A stretch of DNA of 64,000 bases, taken from assembly GCF_016801985.1 (NCBI RefSeq), contig NZ_JAEVLS010000009.1:124001-188000 (forward strand), in the 5' to 3' direction. Numbering within the stretch: the stretch's first letter is position 1; every line of letters begins with the position of its first letter. Of this stretch, positions 1 through 8,644 are shown piece after piece. The notes beneath the pieces are model-generated. The model searched no databases. It worked only from the letters and a program-made list of their open reading frames with translations, and was not told the origin of the DNA. The translations under genes and the position numbers were made by a program. This DNA comes from Steroidobacter gossypii. Lineage in GTDB: Bacteria > Pseudomonadota > Gammaproteobacteria > Steroidobacterales > Steroidobacteraceae.

Positions 1-362
1 CCGCCCGGCGCGATCGCCACCAGCAGTTCCAGCGGACCGCGATAACCGTCCGGTGCGATCGAGCGGAGGGCGACTGCAACCGGCGCTCCTGCCTTGCGCA
101 TGCGATAGGCCGTCACCGGGCCCGCCGTGCCGAGCAAGTCGGGCGCGCTGACTTCAGTCGTATCGGTCAGCGGATCGTTGTCGTAGTTCTGAGGCGCAAC
201 GAGCGCGTCCAGATGTTCCTTGATCCACGCTTCCTGATTGCGCGCGATGCGCTCGCGGGTGACGTTTGCGATCACGACCAGCCCAATCGTAAACACCGCG
301 GCGATGATGGCCAGGGTCGCCGCGGGGCCGGCGATGTTGCGCTTGTCAGCGGGCGTGGCCAT
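1..362 (-). CDS. rnfG: RnfG, electron transport complex subunit (partial, 3' end cut by window edge)
   Basis: Reading leftward from an ATG at 362 gives about 120 residues with no stop before the window edge. It begins with a short polar tail and one membrane segment (residues about 12-33), followed by a periplasmic stretch with the VTRERIARNQ pattern typical of RnfG N-termini. RnfG carries a covalent FMN on a threonine in an SGAT-like motif in its C-terminal half, which lies outside this window, so flavinylation cannot be checked. The ATG overlaps the 3' end of rnfD by 17 bases, and the order B-C-D-G matches the rnf operon. The family call is confident for a partial sequence. Confidence 0.88.
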   Translation of the reverse strand, partial: MATPADKRNIAGPAATLAIIAAVFTIGLVVIANVTRERIARNQEAWIKEHLDALVAPQNYDNDPLTDTTEVSAPDLLGTAGPVTAYRMRKAGAPVAVALRSIAPDGYRGPLELLVAIAPG

Positions 363-1383
363 AGATGCGAGGAATCGTATAACGATCGATCAGCGGCACG
401 GATAGGTTCATCAGCAGCACGGCGAACGCGACGCCGTCCGGATAGCCGCCCCACGTCCGAATGACGTAGGTCAGCAGGCCGATGCCTGCACCATAGATCA
501 GCCGACCGCGATCGCTGGTCGCCGCCGAGATCGGATCGGTGGCGATGAAAAACGCGCCGAGCACGCTCGCGCCCGAGGTGAGATGAAAGATAGGGCCCGC
601 GTAGGCGCCGGGATCGACGACGTACATGAACGAGGCGCACACGACGATGGCGCTCAACATGGCGACCGGAATGTGCCAGCGAATGACCCGAAGCGCGAGC
701 AGCGCGATGCCGCCCGCGAGCGTCGCAAGATTGATCCATTCCCAACCACGCCCGCCCCACGTGCCGAAGATCGGCGCCGCCTGCGCTTCGGCCATGGTCA
801 TGCCCATGTTCAAATTCGTGCGTAGTGCATCGAGCGGCGTCGGCGAGGTGACTGCATCCCACGTCAAGCGCGATGGCAGCGAGCCGGTGAGAATGGTGCT
901 CAATGTTTCACCGACTGTGAGTTTGACCTGCTCGATCTCCATGCCCGCCGGCGGCAGCCATTGCAGCAGTTGCACAGGAAACGAAACCAGCAGCACGGCG
1001 TAACCCACCATCGCGGGATTGAACGGGTTCGCGCCCAGGCCGCCATACAAATGTTTGGCGAGCAGGATGGCGAACGCCGTGCCGCTCACGATGAGCCACC
1101 AAGGCGCAAGCGGCGGCAAGCACAGCGCCAGCAAAATCGCTGTGAGAATGGCGCTGCCGTCTGTCAGGAACGGCGCCACGGGTTTGCGCCTCAGTCGCAA
1201 CGCCACCGCTTCGGCGATCAGCGCAGTCACCGATCCCAGCGCAATCTGCACCAACAGCCCGACACCGAAGAACGCAACGTGCAGAACCACCGTCGGCACA
1301 AGTGCATAGATGACGATGCGCATGACGCGCGCCACGCCCGTGTGCGCGACGACGTGCGGTGCGGGTGCGGTGCCGAAGGTCAT
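346..1383 (-). CDS. rnfD: RnfD, membrane subunit of the Rnf/Rsx electron transport complex
   Basis: 345 residues, the usual size of RnfD (NqrB homologue), with many membrane segments and the closing signature TWGGYPDGVAFAVLLMNLSV. RnfD binds FMN covalently through a threonine; the matching site here reads TSPTPLDALRT (about residue 181), keeping the T-P-L core although the preceding residues differ from the usual SGAT. The complex couples electron transfer between ferredoxin-type carriers and NADH to ion movement, or reduces SoxR in enterics. The start codon forms an ATGA overlap with the rnfC stop, so translation is probably coupled. Confidence 0.93.
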   Translation of the reverse strand: MTFGTAPAPHVVAHTGVARVMRIVIYALVPTVVLHVAFFGVGLLVQIALGSVTALIAEAVALRLRRKPVAPFLTDGSAILTAILLALCLPPLAPWWLIVSGTAFAILLAKHLYGGLGANPFNPAMVGYAVLLVSFPVQLLQWLPPAGMEIEQVKLTVGETLSTILTGSLPSRLTWDAVTSPTPLDALRTNLNMGMTMAEAQAAPIFGTWGGRGWEWINLATLAGGIALLALRVIRWHIPVAMLSAIVVCASFMYVVDPGAYAGPIFHLTSGASVLGAFFIATDPISAATSDRGRLIYGAGIGLLTYVIRTWGGYPDGVAFAVLLMNLSVPLIDRYTIPRIYGHAR

Positions 1384-2843
1384 GATGAGGACGGTCCGAT
1401 CTTCGGGCGTCGCTTCTCAGCGAGCTTCGCACGATGCTCCGCTTCCAGGCGCTCAAGACGAGCATTGCGAGCGTGGAAACGGGCGCGAGCGGCGTCGGCA
1501 TCGCGGCGGCTGTCGAGCTCGCGGATCAGCACTGGCTTGGTTTCGCGAAAGCGCTCGGCGAGTGGGATCTGGCTCGGACACACGAAGTCGCAGCAGCCGC
1601 ATTCGATGCAATCGAGCAGGCCATGGCGCTGCAACTGCTCGCTGTCGTATGGATGCAAGTACCAATGCAACTGTTGCGGAAGCAGATAAGCCGGGCAGAC
1701 ATACGAGCAGGCGCCACAACGAATGCACGGCATCTCGGCGCCGCGTGGCTGCAGATCGAGCGCCGAGGCGGCGACGATGCAGTTGGTCGCTTTGATCACG
1801 GGCAGATCGTCATGAGGCAGCGGTGCGCCCATCATGGATCCACCCATGATCAGACGTGACATCCGCTCCGTATAACCGCCGCCGTCTGCGATAAGGCTCG
1901 CAAACGGTGTGCCGATGCGTGTCTCGAGATTGGCCGCGTCACGTACGCCGTCACCGGTGACGGTGACGATGCGACTGATCAACGGCTGACGATCGCGAAT
2001 CCAGCGCGCGATGGCCGCGGCCGTGCCGACGTTCTGGCACACGACGCCGATGTCGGCGGGCAGGCCATCGTGCGGCACCTCGACGCCAAACACGGTCGAG
2101 ATCAATTGTCGCTCGCCGCCCGCTGGATAGATGGCGGGCACGACCTTCAGGCGGATTCGCGAATCGCAGGCTTTCTCGATGGCGGCGCTCAGCGCTTTCT
2201 GCGCTTCGGGAACGTCGTCCTCGATGGCGATGGTGCAATGAGTTGCGCACAGCGCATGTAACAAGGCGCGCGCGCCAAACACGATGTCATCGGCGCGCTC
2301 GCGCATCAGCACTTCATCGCAGCTGATGTACGGCTCGCATTCTGCGCCGTTGAGCAACAACTGCGGGCCATTCTCGCACAGCGAGCTTTCGAGCTTGTTC
2401 GCGGTCGGAAATGCAGCTCCACCGAGCCCGACAATGCCGCCACGCGCGATGTGCTCGCAGGCTTCCTTGGGCGAGATCTGTTCAAAGTCGGATACAGCCG
2501 CTGCATTGTCGAACGGCTCATCACGGCCATCGTTCGAAATCACGATGCTCAGCGTGGGCGCACCGAGCCGATGAGGCGCCGGCCGGGGCTCGATGGCGAT
2601 CACTTCGCCGGAGGCGGGCGCATGCAGCCATGCGCTGATCCCCGGCGCAGGCTGCGCGATGGGCTGAAACATCCGAACCCGGTCGCCCACCTTCACCAGC
2701 GGCAGGGCGGGCAGGCCCGAATGCTGATCGAGCGGCAGCACGTAGTGTGCGCTCAGGCTGGCCGCGCGGATCGGATGTTTGGTGGATCGCGCCTTGTGAG
2801 CTTCGATGCGCAGGCCGCCGCGGATTGCCTGCCTCGGGATCAT
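1380..2843 (-). CDS. rnfC: RnfC, NADH/ferredoxin-side iron-sulfur subunit
   Basis: From the ATG at 2843 the protein has 487 residues. This start ([17 protein letters not shown]) is chosen over an upstream in-frame ATG at 2903 because it makes a four-base ATGA overlap with the rnfB stop and gives the normal RnfC N-terminus. RnfC is a peripheral subunit with an NqrF/NuoF-like flavin and NADH-binding fold ([12 protein letters not shown] region) and two 4Fe-4S clusters, visible near residues 375-425 as [12 protein letters not shown] and [12 protein letters not shown]. The long Ala/Lys-rich C-terminal tail of enteric RnfC is absent; the protein ends soon after the second cluster. Confidence 0.93.
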   Translation of the reverse strand: MIPRQAIRGGLRIEAHKARSTKHPIRAASLSAHYVLPLDQHSGLPALPLVKVGDRVRMFQPIAQPAPGISAWLHAPASGEVIAIEPRPAPHRLGAPTLSIVISNDGRDEPFDNAAAVSDFEQISPKEACEHIARGGIVGLGGAAFPTANKLESSLCENGPQLLLNGAECEPYISCDEVLMRERADDIVFGARALLHALCATHCTIAIEDDVPEAQKALSAAIEKACDSRIRLKVVPAIYPAGGERQLISTVFGVEVPHDGLPADIGVVCQNVGTAAAIARWIRDRQPLISRIVTVTGDGVRDAANLETRIGTPFASLIADGGGYTERMSRLIMGGSMMGAPLPHDDLPVIKATNCIVAASALDLQPRGAEMPCIRCGACSYVCPAYLLPQQLHWYLHPYDSEQLQRHGLLDCIECGCCDFVCPSQIPLAERFRETKPVLIRELDSRRDADAARARFHARNARLERLEAEHRAKLAEKRRPKIGPSSS

Positions 2844-3343
2844 TGCACGACGCCCGGTGCGGGGCGCATGACGATGCAGTCGACAGGGCAGGGCGGAATG
2901 CACAATTCACATCCCGTGCAGTCGGCGGCGATGACCGTATGCATGTGACGTGACGCGCCGACGATCGCATCGACGGGGCAGGCCTGAATGCACTTGGTGC
3001 AACCGATGCACACGCTCTCATCGATGAACGCCACGGCGGGATAGTCCGGCACCGTGCCGAACTCCTTGCCGACCGGCTTGGGCTCGACGCCCATCAATCG
3101 CGCGAGCGCTTTGGCGGTGCGCTCACCGCCGGGCGGGCATTGATTGATATCTGCCGCGCCTTGCGCGATCGCTTCAGCGTAGGGGCGGCAACCGGCAAAC
3201 GTACAACGCCGACACTGCGTCTGCGGCAGCAGCGCGTCGATGCGCTCAACCAGCGACGGCTCGCTAGCGTTGCTTGCGGTCGCCACTGTGGCGATACCCG
3301 CGAGGGCGGCCAGCACGGCGATTGTGACGAGCGCAGTGATCAT
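2840..3343 (-). CDS. rnfB: RnfB, iron-sulfur subunit of the Rnf complex
   Basis: 167 residues: an N-terminal membrane segment (about residues 1-24), a 4Fe-4S domain with [18 protein letters not shown] and the following CPPGG (about 43-75), and a ferredoxin domain with [12 protein letters not shown] and [12 protein letters not shown] (about 112-155). All expected cluster cysteines are present, unlike in the neighbouring RnfA. RnfB relays electrons from the ferredoxin side toward the membrane subunits. It lies 10 bases after the rnfA stop and overlaps rnfC by ATGA. It is slightly shorter than E. coli RsxB. Confidence 0.93.
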   Translation of the reverse strand: MITALVTIAVLAALAGIATVATASNASEPSLVERIDALLPQTQCRRCTFAGCRPYAEAIAQGAADINQCPPGGERTAKALARLMGVEPKPVGKEFGTVPDYPAVAFIDESVCIGCTKCIQACPVDAIVGASRHMHTVIAADCTGCELCIPPCPVDCIVMRPAPGVVQ

Positions 3344-3353
3344 CGCGAGCGCA

Positions 3354-3932
3354 TTATTCCTGGATCAGTCCAGTGAAGCCCATGAACGCCAGCGCCATGA
3401 TGCCGGCGCTCACCAGCGCCAGCGGCGCGTCCCGAAACACGCCCGGCACGTCGGCATGTTGCAATCGTTCATGCATGGCGGCGAATGCCAGCAACAAAAA
3501 GCCCAAGGCGGCCGCGGCCACGATGGAGAATCCCACGGCGTCGATGATGTTTTGCATGCGTGAATCCACCATCAGGGCCACGCCGAGCACCGCGGCGTTG
3601 GTCGACAGCAGCAACGTGAAGCCGGGACGCTGCGGGCGCAGGCGACCGTCCCGTCGCAGCAGCCACTCGACGAGCGGCACTACGGTGAGCGTGATGGCGA
3701 CGAAAACCAGGGTCCGCAAATAGCCCAGCCCGTTCGGCTCCAGCAGCGCTGTCGAGAGTGACCAGGTGATCGCCGCAACGGTCGGCACAGCGATCAGCGA
3801 TGCCACGGCCAGCGCTTGCGCACCCTTGTATGTGCCCGTGATCGCTTCGAACGGCCGCCACGCAGGCATGCGCGTCAACGCCATCACGTTTACGAGCACG
3901 GCGCTGAGCAGGATGAGCAGGAGCGCGGACAT
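3354..3932 (-). CDS. rnfA: RnfA-like membrane subunit lacking both cluster cysteines
   Basis: 192 residues, the family's usual length (193), six predicted membrane segments, first gene of the operon. It aligns end to end with RsxA: the N-terminal VLVN, the YLRTL segment, the TN-AVLGVAL segment, the ADVP-FR segment and the closing [10 protein letters not shown] are all recognisable. The odd point is seen directly: the Cys of the LCPF motif is replaced (AWRPF, Arg26) and the Cys of TNCAVLG is replaced (TNAAVLG, Ala113); the whole protein contains no cysteine. In Na+-NQR (NqrD/NqrE) and in Rnf these cysteines hold a membrane-embedded iron-sulfur centre shared with RnfE. The frame is open and well conserved elsewhere, so this does not look like a decaying gene. 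Confidence 0.87.
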   Translation of the reverse strand: MSALLLILLSAVLVNVMALTRMPAWRPFEAITGTYKGAQALAVASLIAVPTVAAITWSLSTALLEPNGLGYLRTLVFVAITLTVVPLVEWLLRRDGRLRPQRPGFTLLLSTNAAVLGVALMVDSRMQNIIDAVGFSIVAAAALGFLLLAFAAMHERLQHADVPGVFRDAPLALVSAGIMALAFMGFTGLIQE

Positions 3933-3957
3933 GGTGTGAGCGATGCCACCGCGAGGG

Positions 3958-6066
3958 CTATTTCACCTTCATGCCTGCGGTCGCGCCAGAATCTGGCGAG
4001 AGCAGGAAGATCTCTTTGCCGCCCGGGCCGGCGGAGAGCACCATGCCCTCGGAGGTGCCGAAGCGCATCTTCCTGGGCTTGAGATTCGCCAGCACCAGCG
4101 TGAAACGCCCGACCAGTTGCTCCGGCGCGTAGGCCGAACGAATGCCGGAGAAGATCGTGCGCTGGCTGTCGCCGATATCCAGCGTGAGCTTGATGAGCTT
4201 GTCCGAGCCTTCCACCGCTTCGGCCGCGAGCACCTTGGCGATGCGCAGGTCGAGCTTGGTGAAATCTTCAATCGCGATTTCGGCCGCTGGAGCATCGGCC
4301 TGCGCCTTGGCTTCAGCCTGGGCCGGCGTCTTCGACGCGATCGTTGTGACCTTTGCCGTCGGCTTCACTTCCGGCTCGCCGGTATCGAACAGCGCCACCA
4401 GCTGCTTCGGATCCACGCGCTGGAGCAAATGTTCGTAAGCGCCGATCTCATGCCCAGCCGCAAGCCAGCTGTGCTGGCCCCAGCGCATCTGCGCATCGTC
4501 CAGCCGCAGGAAGCCTTGCACCTTGCGGGCCGTTTCCGGCAGCACGGGCGACAGCAGCACGGTCAAGTACCAGAAGAAGTTCAGGCTGGTCGAGCACACC
4601 TGATGCAGGCGTTGCTCTTCACCCGCCACCTTGGCCAGTTCCCACGGCTTGGCCGCATCGATGTATTGATTGACGCGATCGAGCAGCGTGCCAATCTCGC
4701 GCATGGCCTTGCCGAACTCGCGGCCCTCATACAACTCGCCAATCCGCTTCCAGCATTCGCTGTCGCTGGTGAAATCCTGCTGCAGCTGTTGCGCCGCCGG
4801 ATCGAGTGCGCCGAGCTTGCCGCCGAAACGTTTGGTGATGAAACCTGCGCAGCGGCTGGCGATGTTGACGTACTTGCCCACCAGGTCCGAGTTCACCCGC
4901 GCGACGAAGTCGTCCGGGTTGAAGTCGATGTCCTCGACGTAGGCATTCAGCTTGGCGGCGAGGTAGTAGCGCAGCCACTCAGGATTCATGCCGAGGTCCA
5001 GATAACGCACCGGGCTCAAGCCCGTGCCGCGCGACTTGGACATCTTGGCGCCGCCCACCTGGATGAAGCCGTGCACGAACACATTGTCCGGAATCTTGCG
5101 GCCCGCGAACTTGAGCATGGCCGGCCAGAACAGCGTGTGGAAATAGATGATGTCCTTGCCGATGAAATGGATCTGCTGCACGTCCCCGGCCTGTAGAAAC
5201 TCCTCGAAACTGCGCGGCTCGCCGTTGGCCTTGGCCTTGCCGCTCGAGAAATAGTGCTTGAGCGAGGCCAGGTAGCCGACCGGCGCGTCCAGCCACACGT
5301 AGAAATATTTGCCCGGCGCATCCGGAATGGGGATGCCGAAGTAGGGCGCATCGCGCGAGATGTCCCAGTCGCCCAGCTCCTGATCGCCCTTGCCGCTGAG
5401 CCATTCGCTGGCCTTGTTGGCCACCGAGGGTTGCAAGCGTCGGGTCCACTCCTTGAGAAACTCCACGCAGCGCGGATCGGACAGCTTGAAAAAGAAATGA
5501 TCCGAGCTCTTGCGCACCGGCTTGGCGCCGGACAGGGTCGAGTAGGGATCGATCAGGTCGGTCGGCGCATACACCGAGCTGCACACCTCGCAGGCGTCGC
5601 CGTACTGATCCTTGGAATGACAGTTGGGGCACTCGCCCTTGATGTAACGATCGGCCAGGAACATGTTCTTCACCGGGTCGAAGAACTGTTCCACCGGCTT
5701 GTGATAGATCAGCCCGTTGGCCTTGAGCGCGCGATAGATGTCCTGCGACAGCTCGATGTTTTCGGGCGAGTGGGTCGAGTGCCAGTGATCGAAGCTCAGC
5801 AGAAAGCCGTTCAACGAGCGCGGCCGACCGGCGGCGATGCGGCCGACCAGTTCCTCCGGGGTGACGCCTTCGGCTTCGGCCTTGAGCATGATGGGCGCGC
5901 CGTGCGCGTCGTCCGCACCCACCCAGTGGACCTTGTGTCCCTGCAGGCGCTGGAACCGCACCCAGATGTCGGCCTGGATGTACTCCATGATGTGGCCGAT
6001 GTGGAATGGGCCATTGGCGTACGGCAGGGCCGTGGTCACGAAATAATTACGAGGTGCGGCAGTCAT
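3958..6066 (-). CDS. metG: Methionyl-tRNA synthetase with C-terminal tRNA-binding domain
   Basis: 702 residues. Class I synthetase: HIGH at residues 22-25, KMSKS at 341-345, and one zinc knuckle with CPNC (146-149) and CEVC (159-162). A linker rich in Ala/Lys near 560-590 leads to a C-terminal OB-fold tRNA-binding/dimerisation domain (about 595-702) with the IAKV and KPRKMRFG signatures. It charges initiator and elongator tRNA-Met. It sits directly downstream of the kinase/PilT cassette on the same strand, separated by 160 bases, and upstream of rnfA by 25 bases. A CATAAT -10-like box at 6105-6100 (minus) could drive it, but no good -35 was seen. Confidence 0.97.
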   Translation of the reverse strand: MTAAPRNYFVTTALPYANGPFHIGHIMEYIQADIWVRFQRLQGHKVHWVGADDAHGAPIMLKAEAEGVTPEELVGRIAAGRPRSLNGFLLSFDHWHSTHSPENIELSQDIYRALKANGLIYHKPVEQFFDPVKNMFLADRYIKGECPNCHSKDQYGDACEVCSSVYAPTDLIDPYSTLSGAKPVRKSSDHFFFKLSDPRCVEFLKEWTRRLQPSVANKASEWLSGKGDQELGDWDISRDAPYFGIPIPDAPGKYFYVWLDAPVGYLASLKHYFSSGKAKANGEPRSFEEFLQAGDVQQIHFIGKDIIYFHTLFWPAMLKFAGRKIPDNVFVHGFIQVGGAKMSKSRGTGLSPVRYLDLGMNPEWLRYYLAAKLNAYVEDIDFNPDDFVARVNSDLVGKYVNIASRCAGFITKRFGGKLGALDPAAQQLQQDFTSDSECWKRIGELYEGREFGKAMREIGTLLDRVNQYIDAAKPWELAKVAGEEQRLHQVCSTSLNFFWYLTVLLSPVLPETARKVQGFLRLDDAQMRWGQHSWLAAGHEIGAYEHLLQRVDPKQLVALFDTGEPEVKPTAKVTTIASKTPAQAEAKAQADAPAAEIAIEDFTKLDLRIAKVLAAEAVEGSDKLIKLTLDIGDSQRTIFSGIRSAYAPEQLVGRFTLVLANLKPRKMRFGTSEGMVLSAGPGGKEIFLLSPDSGATAGMKVK

Positions 6067-6195
6067 TTAGGCGCGGGAGGACGGCGGCAAAGGACCGAAA
6101 TTATGCCACGAAGCCCACCACTAGCGGTGATTGCTCGGGCTACCACGGGCTGTGGTTATTGTCGGCAGCCGGCGCGCTGACTGGCGTTTTCCGGC

Positions 6196-6223
6196 CAGTC
6201 AGTACTCACTAGTCAGCAGTCGC
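6196..6223. repeat. Heptanucleotide tandem repeat, four degenerate units
   Basis: Four consecutive 7-mers, CAGTCAG TACTCAC TAGTCAG CAGTCGC, followed by TTC. The same unit and the same trailing TTC recur at 12442, 26184 and (other strand) 52327. It lies just beyond the stop of the second PilT-like gene, in the gap before metG. No function can be assigned. Confidence 0.7.
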
Positions 6224-6226
6224 TTC

Positions 6227-7348
6227 TCAACCCATGTCCTTGTACTGCTCGAACTTGGCCTTGTTGATGGCCTTCAGGTACGCCGATTTGCCGCTGATGA
6301 TGGCTTTGTCGAGCAGGTCCTGGATGGCGCTGTCCATGAGCCGCATGCCGTAGGCGGCGCCGCTTTGCATGGCGTTCTCGAGCTGGTCGAGCTTGCCCTG
6401 GCGGATCAGGTTGGCCACCGCCGGAGTGTTCACCAGGATCTCGTGGGCAGCGACGCGGCCGGGCTTGCCGGCGCGGGGAATCAGCTGCTGGGAAATCACA
6501 CCGCGCAGCGAGGTCGAAAGCATCGCGCGTACGTGCGATTGCTTATCGGCTGGGAAGGCGTTCACGATGCGGTCGACCGTCGGCGCGGCGCCGTTGGTGT
6601 GCAACGTGCCCATCACCAGGATGCCCATCTCGGCCGCCGTGACGGCGATGCTCATGGTCTCGTAGTCGCGCAACTCGCCGACCAGAATCACGTCCGGATC
6701 CTCACGCAACGCCGAGTGCAGCGCTTCGGCGAATGACGGGCTGTGCGTGCCGATCTCGCGCTGGCTCACCAGACAGTTCTTGCGTTGATGCACGAACTCG
6801 ATGGGATCTTCAATCGTGAGGATGTGACCCTTCAGGCGCATGTTCATGTCGTCGATCATCGCCGCCAGCGTGGTCGACTTGCCCGAGCCGGTCTTGCCCG
6901 TGACCAGGATCAAGCCGTTGTTCACCTTGCACAGGTTGCGGATCGCATCGGGCACGTTGAGCTGATCCAGCGTCAGCGCCTTGGACGGAATGGCGCGGCA
7001 CACGCAACCCAGGCCGTACAGGTGACGCATCACGTTGACGCGGAAGCGCGAGACGCCCGGGATGATGTAAGCGAAGTCGGCGCCATGCTTTTCTTCCAGA
7101 CGCATCTGCGCCGCGCGCGGCATGATCTCCCGCAATGTTTCTTCGACGAACTGCGCGGTGAGCGGCTCCGGCCGCAGATTGTGCAACTCGCCATACAAAC
7201 GAATGCGCGGCGGATCGCCGGCGATGAAATGCAGGTCCGAGCCGTTCTTGCTCAGCACTTCCTTGAGGAATTCATCGATACGACGCGGCGCATAGCTGTT
7301 CTGCGCGGCTGCGATTGTTTGAGATTCAGTGGTGCTCACTGGGGTCAA
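6227..7348 (-). CDS. PilT-family ATPase, second copy of a tandem pair
   Basis: 373 residues from a TTG at 7348 that overlaps the upstream stop as TTGA; a GTG at 7339 is an alternative, and neither has a clear ribosome binding site. PilT/PilU-type secretion ATPase: N-terminal PAS-like domain, Walker A GKTGSGKST (151-159), Asp box DPIEFVH, Walker B DPDVILVGELRD, His box MGILVMGTLHT and the C-terminal RVAAHEILVNTPAVANLI. Such hexameric motors depolymerise type IV pili in the cytoplasm. In Pseudomonas-like genomes pilTU lies near yggS/proC; here the pair follows a protein kinase and no other pilus gene is in view, so the pilus role is an inference. It resembles PilT more than PilU in its AHEI/NLIR segment. 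Confidence 0.9.
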   Translation of the reverse strand: MTPVSTTESQTIAAAQNSYAPRRIDEFLKEVLSKNGSDLHFIAGDPPRIRLYGELHNLRPEPLTAQFVEETLREIMPRAAQMRLEEKHGADFAYIIPGVSRFRVNVMRHLYGLGCVCRAIPSKALTLDQLNVPDAIRNLCKVNNGLILVTGKTGSGKSTTLAAMIDDMNMRLKGHILTIEDPIEFVHQRKNCLVSQREIGTHSPSFAEALHSALREDPDVILVGELRDYETMSIAVTAAEMGILVMGTLHTNGAAPTVDRIVNAFPADKQSHVRAMLSTSLRGVISQQLIPRAGKPGRVAAHEILVNTPAVANLIRQGKLDQLENAMQSGAAYGMRLMDSAIQDLLDKAIISGKSAYLKAINKAKFEQYKDMG

Positions 7349-8439
7349 CTCGGGGCCAGGTCGAGCTTGGGCAACACGCTGGTGTCGGTGACGAAGCGCG
7401 CGAACACCTTCTTGTCGTTCGCGTACACATAGGCGTCGTCGGGATCGATTTCCTTTGCCTGCACGTTGGCCAGCAGCGACTGATCGAGCAGCTGCATCCC
7501 CAGATCCTTGCCCATCTGCAGCTGCGAGGGAATCTGGTGGGTCTGGTCGGTCATGATCAGTTTGCCGATGGCGCGCGTCACCACCATGATTTCGCAGATC
7601 GCCTTGCGGCCGCGTTGATCGGCGGTCTTCACCAGCACCTGGGTGATCACCGCGATCAGGCTGTTCGCAAGAAACGCCTTGGTCTGTTCGCGCTCGTCCG
7701 CCGGCAGCGCATCGACGATGCGGTCGATGGTCTTCACGGCGCCAGTCGTATGCAACGTGCCGAGCACCAGGTGCCCGGTTTCCGCGGCCGTCATCGCCCA
7801 GCGAATGGTGTCCGCGTCTCGCAATTCGCCGACCAGGATCACGTCGGGGTCTTCACGCATGGCCGCGCGCACGCCTTCGGAGAAGGACGGCAGGTGCGTG
7901 TTCAGCTCGCGCTGGATGACCTGGCTTTGTTTGCTCTTGTGCACGAACTCGATCGGATCTTCCAGGCTGATGATGTTCAGCCGCCGCGTCGAGTTCAGGT
8001 AATCGATCATCGCCGCGAGCGTGGTCGACTTGCCCGTGCCGGTGGAGCCGGTCACCAGGATCATGCCCTGATGGTTGTCGCACAGCTTCTTGACGATGGG
8101 CGGCAGGGACAGGCGGTCGATGGTCGGCACATCGGAAGGAATCGCGCGGAAGGTCGCGCCGACGCCGGTCTCCTTGCGGAATACGTTGACGCGAAACCGC
8201 CCACCGGTGGCCGAGACATAGGAGAAGTCCACGTCGTGACCCCGCCGCAGCATGTCCTGATTGGCGCGGCTCATGATCTCGACGATGTAGCCTTCCAGTT
8301 CTGCCTGGCTCAGGTCACGGAACTTGATGGGCAACAGGTCGCCATGCATGCGCAACATCGGCGGCAGGCCGACCGCGAAGTGGATATCGGAACAGCCCTG
8401 GTCGGTGCCGAGCTTGAGAAAGGCGTCTATTCGGGCCAT
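7345..8439 (-). CDS. PilT/PilU-family ATPase, first copy of a tandem pair
   Basis: 364 residues from the ATG at 8439 (MARIDAFLKLG); an in-frame upstream ATG exists but would add a 28-residue extension unlike the family. Walker A GSTGTGKST (131-139), Asp box DPIEFVH (161-167), Walker B around 197-208 and His box TGHLVLGTLHT (221-231) are intact, so it should hydrolyse ATP. The C-terminus (about residue 340 onward) has a charged tail, as in PilU. It is clearly diverged from the downstream copy, so this is an old paralogue pair or a PilU/PilT-like division of labour, not a recent duplication. It lies 205 bases downstream of the kinase gene on the same strand. Confidence 0.9.
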   Translation of the reverse strand: MARIDAFLKLGTDQGCSDIHFAVGLPPMLRMHGDLLPIKFRDLSQAELEGYIVEIMSRANQDMLRRGHDVDFSYVSATGGRFRVNVFRKETGVGATFRAIPSDVPTIDRLSLPPIVKKLCDNHQGMILVTGSTGTGKSTTLAAMIDYLNSTRRLNIISLEDPIEFVHKSKQSQVIQRELNTHLPSFSEGVRAAMREDPDVILVGELRDADTIRWAMTAAETGHLVLGTLHTTGAVKTIDRIVDALPADEREQTKAFLANSLIAVITQVLVKTADQRGRKAICEIMVVTRAIGKLIMTDQTHQIPSQLQMGKDLGMQLLDQSLLANVQAKEIDPDDAYVYANDKKVFARFVTDTSVLPKLDLAPS

Positions 8440-8644
8440 GCAAGGGACATGCAATCTGACGAAGAAACTCTCACGAATCGGGCGCGAGGCGCAGCCTACC
8501 GTGTAGGAGTGGGTCGCCGCCACTCGGATTCGGACTAGTGGGGCAGGAGCGGCGATCAGTGGTCGCGGTGAGACAAACCCCTAAACGTCGCTAAGGTCGT
8601 CGCCGATGGGCGAGGGCGGCCGGGCGATGGCGAGCAGTGGGCGC

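Noticed and set aside
3354-3932. RnfA as a pseudogene.
   Set aside because: Full length, no frameshift, conserved outside the Cys sites and in a tight operon with intact partners.
6227-8439. Calling the pair pilT and pilU outright.
   Set aside because: The motifs fit the family, but location, N-terminal differences and absence of other pilus genes leave the assignment open, so no symbols were given.
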